The notes under the pieces: generated by a model
Seen by the model: only the letters and a program-made list of their open reading frames with translations
Databases searched by the model: none
What the model was told of the DNA's origin: nothing
Position numbers and translations under genes: made by a program
Origin: Trematomus loennbergii
Lineage: Eukaryota > Chordata > Actinopteri > Perciformes > Nototheniidae
Reading direction: 5' to 3'
Assembly: GCA_012861695.1 (NCBI GenBank)
Contig: JAAOOA010000033.1
Location: 19,507,934-19,571,933 of the forward strand
Length of the DNA: 64,000 nucleotides
Part shown: piece by piece, positions 1 to 13,755 of the stretch
How the letters are laid out: each line of letters begins with the position of its first letter
How positions within the stretch are numbered: position 1 is the first letter of the stretch

Positions 1-2481
1 CACTACATGTAGGTTTAATTTGTACTATTGATATATTTCAATTCGACATTTAAACCTAAAAATTAATATGCAAGTTATTCCATCTTTCTCCTTGACACAC
101 AATTCATTATATTAAACCAAAAATAATCATTTCGGCAGCATATTTTTCATGCTTGATTGTGATAAATTGCAGCTAGATTGCTGCCGTGAAAATGAGTAAA
201 ATTCTGCGGTGCTTTGCATAATTCATATTAAAAATAAGGGTGTGGAAGAGACACGGATTTGTGTTCTAATTGGCATGAAAAATATAAAAACAACACAATT
301 GTGGGTATAGGTGCATTATGTGCTTTTAATGTACGTGCGGGAAGGCATTTATATGTGTGTTAATGAATGAGACGTCTCAGTGCTCAGGGCTATATCGCTC
401 TGAAGATCCTTTTAATTATCTTCAGTCCCACTTCACTGTCTCCTAGTTTTCCTTTACCTCTCAGCTTTATCCACTCTTTCAGCTCCAAGCGCCTCATCTC
501 ATGCTGTCTGTATCTGCGCTTCTTTGTTATATTGCCGACATAGCCTTGGGAAGTCTGGGAGGCACAGTAAAGGGACTTTTCCACAGAGAAAAACGGAGAT
601 TGAGCAAACAGAGAGGACGTTTATATTGAGAGCTGTTTTGCATGATGAAATATTCCATCTTTTTATATTGTATGGCATTTAAAGATAATATTCTTTCCTA
701 TATTTGAGAAAATGACATGTCTCCTCTAAACATCTACTGTTATGGTGCTTCTGAATAATAATACAGGGTTGCCAGGTAGAAGTAGATGGCTCTGGTTCTG
801 TCTCGAGTCATAAACCCTTGAATATTGGCCTTGATGACACAAAAAAAGGGATTTAGTGTCTGGGTGTGAAAGGAAGCTGCCAGCTAAACAAACACAGAGA
901 TTGTGAATATTAATTATCACTACATCCGCACATAGCAACACAATTAGTTCGAAAAATATTGAAAGTGGCTGTTTGAATTCTGCAATGTCAACATCACAAA
1001 ATACTTTTGATGTTCAAAAGATAAAAGGTAAGACAAAAAAGCACAGCTTCTTAAAGTCGCAGTGTCTGCGATACAGGCAAAATTAAATGACTGGTACAAT
1101 TTGATATTTTTTTAAGGTGCTAAAAAAAGGAATCTCATTTTATTCATTAAACCTTTTGACACATGCACAATTAAATATTTAATGTTAGCACTAGTTTTTA
1201 GGAATAGGGCTATATCTTCTAGAAACAGAGACACACCCTTGTTTTGGTGCTGCCTCTACAGAGTGTGTACCTTACACAGAATGGCACACATACTATTTTG
1301 TATATGAGACAATAATGGGGAACACATCACTGGTCATCAAAGCCCTCAGTGAGCAGCTTCAACAACAGCAGCTCCATCACAAACCTGTCTGCACATTCCC
1401 ACAGGAGAGAGATGAAGCGAGGCTCCAGTAGGAGGAGGAGGTGGAGGATGAGGAGGAGGAGGAGGAAAAATGGCAGAAAATAGGGGATGCAGAACTGACA
1501 GCCAGGCAGGCAGAAGCATGGTTGTAGTGCCTTGGAATTGTTCACCTCATTATTTAGCTTTCCATTGAGGAACCACCCCTCCCTCTCACACTCTTTGTCG
1601 CCTATTCCACTGCATGTTGTATATCAGCACATCTGCTGCCTATTAGAGATGAGTCTTTGCTCATGGTGGGTAAGCAGTAGGAACAATACTGTATGAACAG
1701 TGTAATACTGCTTCTGTTCTGGCAACACCTCACATCTGTGGTGTCATGTCTGTGTATTGAGATATAGTATTCATGAAGTGCAGTATCTCTGAAAAGGCCC
1801 TGAAAACCATCATATATTGTTTTTTCATCGGCCATTATTTATGTATGGCGTGTCTCAATGTTATTCTCAATCAATATTAGGCTCTCACCATATCATAACC
1901 ATCATCTCAGTATCCAATAATAATCTTGGCTCATTACTATGCAGATGACATTTGGCTTTATCTCTAAGGTAAACCATACTGCTGTATAGTAGCTGTTCTG
2001 AGTCATACCCGCGTAGCTAGTATTGATGAAATTAGATAAATGATTACATACATGTTGTAACCCTTTCTGCAATAAAAAAGAATGTCTGTATATTTGTGAT
2101 TTGTTTTTTTATTAAAAAGGTCTTATCAGAAATGTTCGCGTTTGATTGACAGCAGCTGGCAGCAGAACCCCAAAAGGGGAATGAAAGAAAAAGGAACCCT
2201 AACCCTACAATCCATGATCAGAATGTGTGCTGTTCTGCTCTGGCACCTTGTTTACAGTACGTTAAAAGCACAACAAATAAAAACCATTGTCAATCAGTTT
2301 ATTTAAATAGTTTGAACTGTTTGATGAAATAAAGGTTGGGTGTAACTTAACTAAGGGGGCCCAAGTGGTATTTGCAGTTAACCCTTTCACGCATAGAGGT
2401 CACTACAGTGGACAGCTATTCAAAAGGTGTTTTCTTATATGCATGGGTTTTGATCGCATAGTTGCACATTAGCCACTACAA

Positions 2482-2804
2482 TAGTATGAAGCTGCAGCGT
2501 CGGAGACTGCAGTTTCAGGACCGCAGTCCTGGGACCCTAGTTGTTTTGCAACATCGCCACCTAGCGAATTGGATGCCCGCAAAAGTACAAGCAGCGAGTA
2601 ATGAGTCTCATACACAGCGAGTCTCTTTAGACATTGTAATGCTTGTTATTAATATCTAAAAATGCATGAAAATGTTTTTCTTACAGAAATTAAATTATTA
2701 TTATTAACAACAATTGTTGTTATTATGTTTTGTTTTTTCAATAACAAATGTATTTTGTATGTCAGATGTAAAAAGATAGTCTTTTATATTTGACATACAA
2801 CGTA

Positions 2805-2840
<36 letters not shown>

Positions 2841-3450
2841 ATTGTAAGAATGATATCATCTATTTATAATTGTAAATGTATATAGTATGTAGACATACAT
2901 TTAGATGTATATTTGGTTAAAAGAAAACAAACAAAATGTTAATTTAGTTTTTGGGAGAAGGGGTGGGATTAAATATGTGTAAACTCCTTCCCACGCCTTT
3001 TCGGATGTGTAATTAGGTAGATCATTTGTTTATATATAATTTGTAAGTCAATAATATTTAGTTTATCAATTTGATACTGCTTACGTTTCTACAGTATCAT
3101 AATTCCCTTGTTTCATTTAATTATTATAAAAAAAATTGTATTGTATTACACGTTCGAAATAAATCAAATCAAATCAAATGTGTCTTTGAAGAGGTGCTTG
3201 ATTACTCAAAAACAAAAGCAACTGTTAGTGTGTTAATGCACCTGGCTGCCAAAGATAAACATGTTAAACAAATAAAACTTTAAAAGCACTTCACATTAAT
3301 CACACTCTGTGCGTTGTCGTCTTTATATACAGTCTATGGTTGTCGTTCATATTCATGTTTCCAATTCGCTAGGTGGCAGTGTCACGAAAAACTAGGGTCC
3401 TAGGAGTGCGGTCCTGAAACTGCAGTCTCCGACGCTGCAGCTTCATGCTA
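2482..3450. mobile_element. Non-autonomous DNA transposon with about 90 bp inverted ends
   Basis: The left end begins TAGTATGAAGCTGCAGCGTC and the right end, read in reverse complement, begins TAGCATGAAGCTGCAGCGTC. Similarity continues about 90 bp to the shared GCCACCTAGCGAATTGG. The flanks carry imperfect CACTACA copies, which may be the target duplication. The interior is AT-rich, includes a (TA)n run at 2808-2837 and encodes nothing recognisable. Confidence 0.7.
2808..2837. repeat. (TA)n microsatellite
   Basis: An uninterrupted TA dinucleotide run of about 30 bases lies inside the inverted-end element. Confidence 0.9.
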
Positions 3451-3694
3451 CACACTACATAGGACGATTTGCACGATATCTTGCAAATCCTTTTATGGAA
3501 AGCGCCCCCTGCAGGTATAACAATGTTGGTGACATCAAGTAACAACTAAGGAATCATATAATTCATAAATTATCAAAGTATTGATTTTATGTTTGCAGGA
3601 AATTATGATTATTCACCTGTCCACTAAAGTGGACGTCATGCATTACTGGCTATATTTCAACTACAATTCATACTGGTACTGCTACTGTTGTTCC

Positions 3695-3872
3695 CAGGGC
3701 CGTCCCTCCCTACAGGCAGATCACGCAGACTGTGGGGCCTCACCTGCTGAGGGGGCCTATGCGCTTATGCGGCGCAATTAGGGTGGCGCGGCACGGTTTC
3801 GCCGCTGCGAGGCTGCTCCACTAGCACTCATCATATAACTGTGCGTGGGGCCTCAAGTTGGCCCTGGCCCTG
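3695..3872. mobile_element. Short hAT MITE with 8 bp target duplication
   Basis: The 178 bp unit begins CAGGGCCGTCCC and ends GGCCCTGGCCCTG. The flanks are GTTGTTCC (3687-3694) and GTTGTTCT (3873-3880), a 7/8 match as expected for an aged hAT target duplication. It is distinctly GC-rich against its AT-rich surroundings. A related end fragment occurs at 35122-35163. Confidence 0.8.
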
Positions 3873-5259
3873 GTTGTTCTTGAAAATACTTCATCTGAAA
3901 TATCTTTTTGGGCCGTAAATCAATATACTTATGTTATTATAATGTAATTTTAAGTTTGCACATCTTTATTTATCATTTTTTCAAAATGTACATCTCTTCA
4001 GCTCAAACTTAAACGCATACTGTCCACCTAGTGGACATATAAAAATGTATTCGAAAAAACTAGATAAAAAAAAACTAAAGTTAAAATCTTGTTTTTCAGG
4101 CCCCAAGAGCAATAAAAACACTTGGTAAAAGAATCCTGACTGAGGTTTTCATAATTCATGCATGAAAAGGATTTACTTTGTTGCAGCTAATCAGCTAGTT
4201 TCAGCTAGCAAACTGACATTGGCAGTGCATTTATTTCTAGTAAATGCTAGTTTGGTTACTTCAACAAGCTTAGTTGCAAGACAAGATGTGTCAATAAATT
4301 AGATAAGAAGGCACATTAGCAACAACGCTAATGGGGGTTGTTGTTCAAAGGCTGGGGATTATGGGAGAACAGTGACATTATCGGCTCTATGCTAAAAACG
4401 TTTAAAATGAAATGGTGCCTCTAAGTAGACATAGAGCGTACTGTTTTTGGATGGACGAATGCAATGAGGATGTCCTCATGAGACCAACAAAATCAAATAA
4501 TAATATAATATACTTATCTCTATTTTGTTTGAGTTTTTTTCTATTTTCTCAAAGGAAAACATCGGTTTTATCCAGCAGAGATGTATTCTCTAGCAGAAAT
4601 AAAATACGCAATCAAACCTCAGATTTGATCCTTAATTTGGTTATATTGCAGCCAACTATCTTAAAACATATAATCAAGTAGTGTTTTTATGTATGGTTAA
4701 ATGCATACTAACTTTATATGTCATATTTTCAGGTGTCTAACAGTGTAATCTGATATACATATATCTGATATACATATATTTTCCATTACACATATTATGT
4801 GTATTGGATTTGAAACTAAAAACGATAGTTTACTTCAAAAGCAAGCGAACCGTCTGAATATAATGCCATTATCATCCTTTGTAGGGCAAAGAGTGAATGA
4901 AAAACAAGATATTTCTCTGTATTAAATCAGAACATTGTAAAAAACACACTGAATTGAAATGTATGTGCAATTTCGATGTCTGGTATTCATTCAGAATATT
5001 TGATTATGGTTGGCAATAACAAAGCAAAGTGTCCGCCTTTTCTAGATCACATAAGATTTTGATTAACTTAATGACAGTGTAAAAAGTTGGCATTTTTATC
5101 ATAAACACTAACAAACAATCATCAAGCCACAATTACATAGCGCACATCTGGGAGAGCGTTCCTTTTTCATTTTCACGCCCTGAAGGGACTGTAGGGTTGC
5201 ACTGAGATTTATTTATTTTTTCCAACTAAAATTACAGTTAACTTTTACCAGGTGATATA

Positions 5260-5478
5260 ATACCACACGAAGCACGTACTGTGAGCCATTCCCCATACTG
5301 TGAACTTTGCACATTTCTTGTTTATTTTGCACTTATTAATTTTTTATATCATATTCCTTTTTGTATATTTATATTTCCTTTATTTGCTCTTATTTCACAA
5401 TGTAATTATTCTTTCTCTGTGCACCGTACACCAAAGCTGATTCCTTGTATCTGGCAATAAACCTGATTCTGATTGTGA
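5260..5478 (+). mobile_element. 3' tail of a LINE-like (L2/Rex-type) retrotransposon
   Basis: A T-rich stretch leads into ACCAAAGCTGATTCCTTGTA, then GGCAATAAACCTGATTCTGATTGTG. Such endings, with short 3' terminal repeats, are common to fish LINEs of the L2/Rex type. Only the 3' untranslated end is present; no reverse transcriptase was seen. The 5' boundary is approximate. Confidence 0.5.
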
Positions 5479-5544
5479 TCTTCTGACGGGATCAGGCGGA
5501 AAGCTTTGGGTAATGAAAACTGACATGAGGTTGAAATGAAAAAG

Positions 5545-5561
5545 TGACGTGACCTTTGACC
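5545..5561 (+). promoter_or_regulatory. Candidate nuclear-receptor DR1 site
   Basis: TGACGTGACCTTTGACC contains a perfect direct repeat of TGACC separated as TGACCTTTGACC, the consensus for COUP-TF, HNF4 or RXR heterodimers, overlapping a CRE-like TGACGT. A single motif in a large intron is weak evidence for function. Confidence 0.3.
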
Positions 5562-8500
5562 CCCGGGATGATAGCATTAACCCCGAGCACATATATGACT
5601 GCTGGGTGCTGTTGACTGTGACGTTATGGAGTGACAGACAGACGATGGATAAGGCTAATATCTCAGCAAACGCACAACCATCCCTCTTCTCTCAGTGACA
5701 GCGGGATTACTCAAGCGTGCTGTAAGCCCTTAATACTTACACACTGACAAATCCACAAGTAAAATATAGGAGACATGTCACTACAGCATTTGTCGCAAGT
5801 TGTGAGTTGATGACGGCATTTCACTGTTAATTAATTTCAGTTGTAAGAAAACATCTCTGCAGCAAAGCACAGAAACGCTAGTTATTTGGCTCTGGGAGGG
5901 TGCCATATTGCAAACAAGTTAATAAAATACATATGACACCAGAGTAACACGACACGGCAAGCGTGGAGTTTTCTTTATTCGGAAATGGATAAAATATGGC
6001 TGCATCATGGCTCCGAGGCTGCAGGGAAATGCAACCGGCAGCGAGCGGGAAATGGGGGAAAAGATTTAGTGTCGGGGGAAATGGGCTGAGCTAAACAGTG
6101 TCTCCCCAGCAACAACCAGAGCTGAATAGATTGCTCAAGACAATATGATATCCAACATGGTTTGGATGGGTAGTTGGGGGGGCATGCAGAAGAAACACCC
6201 AATGTGTACACGTGATTTCACCCACATAGAAGTCTTCAAACGACAGATGTGTTGGTTTGACTCCACGAGGCTACTTCTTTCTCCTCTCTCTTGGTCTCTC
6301 CTCGTCAGTAACTTATTCTCAGAAGGATAAGCGGAAAAAAGGAAAGGTGGAAAAAAAGCGCACACATGCAACACAGCCAATAAAGATGCATACAGTATGC
6401 CTATACTGTAAATAATTCACAGTGCCTGGCAGCTTTTGATCCCATGTACTGAAAAACTAGATGTTTCCTTAACACTGTCTGTGTTGCAGATGTCGATAAC
6501 GCATCATGAACATATTTATAATCTGTTAACAGCATTGTAGAATTAAAGTTGCAAGCACATAATTGTCACTTAGTTACATTTTGCAGAGATCCTATTGATT
6601 TGTTTTATAATGCATTCCAATCCTGTTATTATGATATAATAACAAGGAATATAATGCATTCCTTATTATAGGGAATGTTATAATAAGTTACCCATTCTGA
6701 GGAGGTATTGGGTGATTTAAGGTAAAAAAGGGGTGTATTATAAATGATACGCTAATAAGTCACTATCAAGTGATTTAAGTAAAGCAAATACAAATAAATA
6801 CATCTAAAATAATTTGTTATCTTCATTTAAACAGCAATTAAGAAGTGTTATGACACTTGACCTTATAAGTATAAAGATTTATCAAATGAATTACGTTGAG
6901 TTATATATTGTTGTGGAGCATTATGAACGTTTATGAGTGCTTATAACTATCATAATACACTGATAAGCATATTTTAACATTAACAAAATATGCATATATT
7001 TTTACTTACAAAGTCTAAAACACACCCCTATTCTAAAATGAAGGCTCCGGTTGCCAAAGACTATAAAAACAAAAAAAAGTATGTTATAATTAATGGTATA
7101 AGTAAATAATCTGAAAAAGAATGCAAAGATGTAAACTCCACTCTCAGGGGAGCAACTGTTGTTCCACACATGAATCTAGAGCACAGTGCCCACACAGACC
7201 GAACTTTACATTCTAATAATATTACCACACACCCGAGGAGCCATATGTTTTTTGTCAGGCTCTTGAATACTTCCCTTTTCTTCTCCTTTCACCGTGCCGC
7301 TGCTAGCCAAACAAACTCTTTCCCTACGTTCTGGCACAGATCTGTCTCTTTGGAAACGCTGAGCCTTAGGCAGGAATATAACGACTCAAATTGTTTAGAC
7401 AATACTTGCAGCGCACTGGGCCCAGTCTCCACACTGTAAACACAAACCAGCTGTCCCCGGAGTGCGATTCCTATTCACTTTCTGATCTAACCGAAAGCCA
7501 ACTGGGAGAAGTAGAACAAGGGAGCGGGGGGGGGAACAGGATGAGGAGCATTCACAAACTGTCACAGTCAATTGCATTTAAACACTGATATCTGACTGTG
7601 AATGAGGGGCATTTACAATGTGTGTATGTCTATCACTCCTATCCATATGGGGAGGAAATGACAACTTTTCTTAGAGACACCGCTCTACCGCCACTTAGGA
7701 TTTTTTCTTGCTTTTATCCAGAGTGACTACAGTGACAGCCATTTGAAGTGGGGAGCCATTAGTTAATGGCTAGGGGCATGCAGAGGGGAAATGTGACCTC
7801 TGAGAAGCCGCCTCTCTACTGTGCCCGCTCCTTCTCCAACATGAGATTACGATCAAAGAGGAGCAGACAGGGAAGGCGGAGCTGGGCTCCCACCTTAAGG
7901 TGTCAATCAAACAGTATGACTGAGCCGGCGCGCATCCCATGATCCACTTCAGAGAGCGCGGTGTTACCGTGAACATGTCCGTCATGTTAATGCGTTGGTG
8001 TAATTACCGCACGCCATTGCATGTCTCCCTTTTCATGAATAGAAAACAAAACTGCATACATTAAGGATGATGAAATATTTATACAGTATGAAGATGTGTG
8101 CTTTATGAGTTGTCAAAGAAGCATAGATACGAATGTGCTCAGATTTCAGGTGTATAGGTGGATTTTTTCACTATTACATTTCACTGATACAAACCTAAAC
8201 CATTTCTTTTTTTATTCAAATCTTTAATTGAGGTTTCTGAATGTGGTTTTTTATGTATTTTGTCATATTTTACGAAGTCATCAACCTTTAAAATATCTCA
8301 ATAAAATATTTGTTTTGTTATTGTGTTAGTGGGTGGCTCCCTTTGTTGGGAGGGGGGCAGGTTAAACCGTTTTTGACTGCTTGAATTGAAGAAGTGGATT
8401 ATGTATAAGAAAAAATATGTAAACTGTAAAGTTTTTGAAAATGTTTGGATCACAAAACTGTTAACTGCATCTGAATCTACAATAAGTATAACGTTAATAT

Positions 8501-11500
8501 AGTGCAGCTTGATAATTATATGCATTTATGCAAAAATACTGGATTGTACAGGGTGAATAGACATGCAAAGAGAACAACTTGCCAAGCATTCATGTGTTCA
8601 TTTAGAATTTGAATGTCAATGTTATTTAAAGCCACTATTCCAACCAGGTAATAACATATCAGGAGATAATACATTTGGCATTAAGTGTGAAGGGGAACAA
8701 AATAAGAAAGCAATTGAGAAGACATCTGAAAATCTCTCATTCCATTTTGTGTTACACAAAGTGCCAGGATTCAATGTTGGACTGTGAGGTACAACAATTA
8801 TATTTGCAACATCTGTTGGGGAGGGGAGAAATATGAGTATCCAAATGTTCCTTCTGTTCAGTTCTGTTCTGATTATCTGTTCATATCCAAATAATATATT
8901 TCTAAATAAAAAGTATTAGTGTTATGTGTAAATAAAGCATTTAAAATATCCGAATATACAAATGGAAGGTCCGGATAAGACTGGGTGAATTCAGAAAAAA
9001 AAATATCACATCATAAATATTGTATATTGGTTGACTATTGATGTTAGCACAAAGTACATTAAGATCTTTGTGTTTAATCATCATTGCTAATGTGGATACA
9101 TTGGGTAAAGACAAGTAAAAGCATCACTAAAAGAGTTTGGTAAGTTCATGTACATCCATTTATATAATGGATCATCAAAAAAAAGAGGAATGACTCTATA
9201 TTACAATATTGAAAATCAAAGTATTGTATCACATCATCGTATCATTTGATATATTGTATGTTAATGTCCGTACTTTCATGCTATGTGACGTTGTGTGTCT
9301 GTATCATTGTCATTCCCTGTGGCTCATTACTTCATCACTGCAGTGTTGTGTCCTAACCTTCAGTCTTGCCACAAGCATCACTTTCCTCTCGCAAATGGCA
9401 GTGTCCAATTAGTTTAAAAACATCATGTATTCCTCTCTCTTACTGGACCTAAAACAGGTCTTCTATCCAATAACCTTTAGAGTACACTGGCTGTGACTTT
9501 GCCTTCACCTCAATAAAGCTCTCCATGATTGAATCAAATGGCCGAGGTCAATAGGACATATGTTCATTTCCCAGGGTCCTCTAGAGCCCCCGCAGGCAGA
9601 AAAAAAAATATGCTGAGTGTCTTCTGTGACATTTATTGGAAAGGAACTGAGTTACATGCCTTTTTTCCCCGTTTCATTTTTTTCACTTCAAGAAAATAGG
9701 CTTCACTCGTCCGTGTGTGTCTGCTGTGAGCATGTTGTGTGTGTGCTTACACAGTATTCCGACCCCGTGGTCACGCTTCAGGCACCGGCACATACTGCAT
9801 CTGTCACTGTCTCCACCACGTCACCTCAATTTTCTGCAAAGTAGTTTCACTTCTGTGCCTTGAAGGACAGACACTTCTTCCCCTCTCTCGTCTGTTCCCG
9901 TCTGTCACTCCTCTCCCGCTCCTATTGCTCTCAGCCTGTCAGCCTGTCTTTTGTCAGCCGTCTACACACTTTTCATCGTCTCTTCCTTACTACACTTTAA
10001 TCCTGGCGGCGTTAGTAAAAGTTATAATGCGGTAAATTCATTCGGAATCGAGTTGGGGCTTTTACGAGTTTAATTTCCTGCTGGAGCTTTCACATTTACT
10101 TTGTTGATAAAGATCAAATAACTAACTCTCTCTGGTATTTTATTTTTCAATGTGCTGCGCCTTCCCCGTCTGGGAGTCCATGAACTCATCATATTATATA
10201 AAATGACAAGTTGTTTGAGACAGCCAATCATGTGTCATGACAATGACAGTTAAATGTGTATCTGTAGGGACAAGTGCAGAGCATTCATTATTCATTGTTT
10301 TAACTAATGCCATCATCTCTGCACTGGAATTATTATCTACATGCAAACACTACATTTAGAATTGTATTAAATGTGTTATATTTTAAGTTTATATCTAAGT
10401 ATTTTGACAGATCTGCTGTTTCTCACCTACCTCTATTAAACTTACCATTGATAAAAAATGCTAAATTGGCTTTAGTTTGGTTTGATGGAAAGGAAGTATT
10501 TTGATCAATAATGTCTTAGTAGACATATGAAACCAGACAGAACATCCTGAACTTTTGACCTATGCTCATTGTGCATTTTAGAATGTGCAAGAAAAGCATA
10601 AAGTTTCGACCACAATTCTAGGACGGCCTTGTGGTTTTTGACACCTGGAGAGCGGTTACAACGGTTGACGAAGACAATGCGTCACAGGATGCGTAAAGAC
10701 TTGAACCAACATACTAAACTTGAACCAACATACTAGAGACAATAGAGACAGTTTTGTTAAGTTTGTTTCTGTTAATAAATTAAAGTATAAAGTTTGCATA
10801 TTTTAAATTGAAAGAAATCTACTTTCATCTGCTTTCATGAAAACTGTTCTTATTCACTTTTGTTCAAATTGCATATCATTAATATAGTCTTACATTTGTT
10901 TCATTTTAACTTTACATTTGAATTGTTCATTAGTAAGAGTTGAACCTATGTGACCTCCTCACTCAAAGATAGGAAAGGGGATGACGCCGGATGAAGAGAG
11001 GGAGGAGGGAAGAGACTATAAAATATGATGTATAAGGAGAATAGGGACTCTTTTTGGGGTTCTCTTGGGAGCCTAGGCTTTTGTGTCTTTGCAAAACCTT
11101 GTATTTTTCTTTTGTATTTTTGGATCTTGTAATCCTCTATTTTTGTAAAAACCCAATAAAACCGGTTTGTACTTTGTACATTTCGACCCAATTCCTGGTC
11201 TCTGGTGATCTCTAAAGGTATCTGCTTGGTCTTAGAGTAAGGTAAGAACACCCTTCCTTGGAAAAGGCTGACAGTAGTTTGATAATTTGGAGCTCAAATT
11301 GTTTAAGGGAAACAGAAACCCTGCTAAGGTTAAGCTGTAGTTTCATATTGGTTACTCTGGTTGATGTGGTTTTGATTGATGCTGAAATATGACATGTGCT
11401 TTGCTTGTTTTGTATTATCACAGCCGTGATATCAGTAATTGGTAAATAAAATGTTGGCATAATGCTAATTTGTGGCGAGTTAAGCGGGCAAAAATCAGTA

Positions 11501-13755
11501 TTTCCCCTGTGGAAAGATGGAGAGGGGCGACAAGCTAAAGGCTAACTTGTTTCTCTGATGACATAAGACATAACAGGATGAACAAGTGCAATGTAAAAAT
11601 ATGTGGCGCAAAACTAAATAATAAGTATTTTTGGAAACCACAACCCTAACGCATGCAGGAAGAGTATATGTCGCCATTAAAGGCAAACAAATAACACACA
11701 AAAACGATACAGCACGTCAGGTGTTTTTTAGACAAATGAATGCCAAAATGATACGTAATATATCTAAATGTATATATACGACCAAAGCAAAATGATGTGG
11801 TATTTTGAGCGCCCCTACATCTCCCCAGGCATAAAACCCTCCTCCACCCAGCAGTCCAAAGCTAGTGTGCTAGCAGTGTTAGCACCAACTCATTTCTGCG
11901 AGCTCCAGTCCTGGCAGCACGGCGGAACAGACTGTGACACAATTTAGTGATAAATCAACTACACTCACAGCTTTCAAAAGAAAAGTGACAGAGTGGAGTC
12001 TGACATCACCCTCCAGATGTGTTCATCATTAGCAGTAACACACTGGTTTATATCCAACATGTGCAGATGTGCTGCTGCCATTTAAACAGCCTGTGTTTTA
12101 CCTGCCTAGTACACCTGTGAGTGTGCATACAGAAGTGCTTAACACTTTGGCACACGCTCCAGAGCTGCGCACAGATGTTGTGTTCACTGTAGCTGGTGAC
12201 ATGTAAACTGACATGATGTATGGTACAGTATAGTCAGTTTAATGTCAGTGTAGAAATCAGTTTAAAAGTGATAACTGTGTAGAAAAAATGATGTGTTTTC
12301 TAAACTTGTTGACTAAGGACACATAATTGTTCCTTTATTACATGTTGTGATGCATTTTTATTAAAACAATGAAATGTTTTTTGATACACCTATTGTGAGT
12401 ACTCCTTATAATGGAGTTGTATGCCTTCCATTATTCTGCTCTATTACTATAAGTGTCATAACACAGTATTATTGCCTGTGTGATCTTCGAATGACATACT
12501 TCATACGTTTCATGATGATACTTGATGGTACTCAGTGTGTGTGTATGAGTGTGTGTGAAAAAAGGCTGTTAGTCAAAGAAAATTATTCCAAAAACATCCA
12601 CTTACTGTGTACAACAGAGTATCCATAACCAGTCAGCCCATAACAAATGAAAAGCTGTCATTATTCGAACACAGTCCCTTTTAGTCAAAGCCACCTTTAA
12701 TCAATTAAAACCCTTCAGAAAACTAACAACTCACACATTAACAAGACCAGACACATGACCTGACACATTGGTGTATTGACAGAGTAAGGTCACTCCTTCT
12801 TTTAACACTCCCCAGTCTTCTTATAAACTCCCCAACTCAGCAATTTAGCTAAAGGGGGTTCTGTTTAACTCTCCAGCCCCAGGCTGATCCATGAATCTGC
12901 GTGACCTCTGCAGGATGAAGCAGGGAGACATAACTCATCCAGGCAGCTTCAACAAGTCCTCTCTGTGTCCCCCCCCCCCCACCTCCTCCCTCGACCTTAA
13001 AACCTGACAGCAAATTTAGTGAACTCCCGAGTAATAAACTCTATCCCTTGAGGGCCGAGCTTCTCTGGGTTTAAAATGCTGATCTGGCATTACCGTGATA
13101 CGTTTGACCATCTCTTTCATTATAATGCAAAAGGTGAAACGGATACTAGAGGGGTGTTATTATTCTAAAACCTTTGCGGAATATCTGCCCAGGAGACAGA
13201 GCCTGGGTAAGCTGACACAGCAAAGCAGAGCAGGGGATGGACAGTATAAGGATGGGGGGGATTTGCAGAGAGTGAAGGCCTGGCATTGGTTGTTAACCCC
13301 TATCAACAAAACTTCCTAACTTTAGTAGAGTCTTTCCAAATGCTGACTACTTTATTGTGATCTATTTGATTCTAATGAAATACTTTTGAGGTTGAGTCAT
13401 TCTGAGTGGAGAGAGGAGAGTTGCATTCAGTGTTTGACAAACATTAACAAGATAACTGAAATAAAATACATTAAGAATTGCATTGATTGAAAGCACTGCA
13501 TTCTCCGTAAGTGCCACATAGATGTCAATAGGTTTAACGAATGAACTAGCAAGTGATTATCTTTATTAACAATGCGTTATTTTATAACTCATTTGATTAA
13601 AAACCAATATGTGAGCTACTCACGGGATAATCACACATGTTCATCCTTAGAACAACCTTGTTGGTTGCGTTAAATAAGAGTGAATATCTGTAAAACATGG
13701 TTCCTAAGGCAAGTGAGACTTGTAAGAATTGTTTTAATGCCAATCAGAGTGTAAC

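Larger units (their letters stand above)
2378..4174. mobile_element. Degenerate piggyBac-like element, possibly composite
   Basis: TTAA at 2378-2381 is followed by CCCTTTCACGCATAGAGG, a TTAA-CCC start typical of piggyBac-family ends. An imperfect inverted match, CATGCATGAAAAGG, ends near 4174. Palindromic motifs of the form TGTCCAC...GTGGAC recur at about 3617-3637 and 4019-4037, with the half site CAGTGGACAG at about 2406. Two younger elements sit inside (2482-3450 and 3695-3872). No transposase frame was seen. The 3' boundary is uncertain, and the 4010 motif matches the left end in direct orientation, so more than one copy may be present. Confidence 0.4.

Noticed and set aside
1427..1470. 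Purine-rich GGA run suggesting an acidic protein segment
   Set aside because: Low-complexity (GGA)n with no continuing gene-like frame on either side.
2194..2212. CCCTAACCCTA telomere-like motif
   Set aside because: Only about two units; not an interstitial telomere array.
10699..10735. 19 bp tandem ACTTGAACCAACATACTAA pair
   Set aside because: Only two units; a trivial local duplication.
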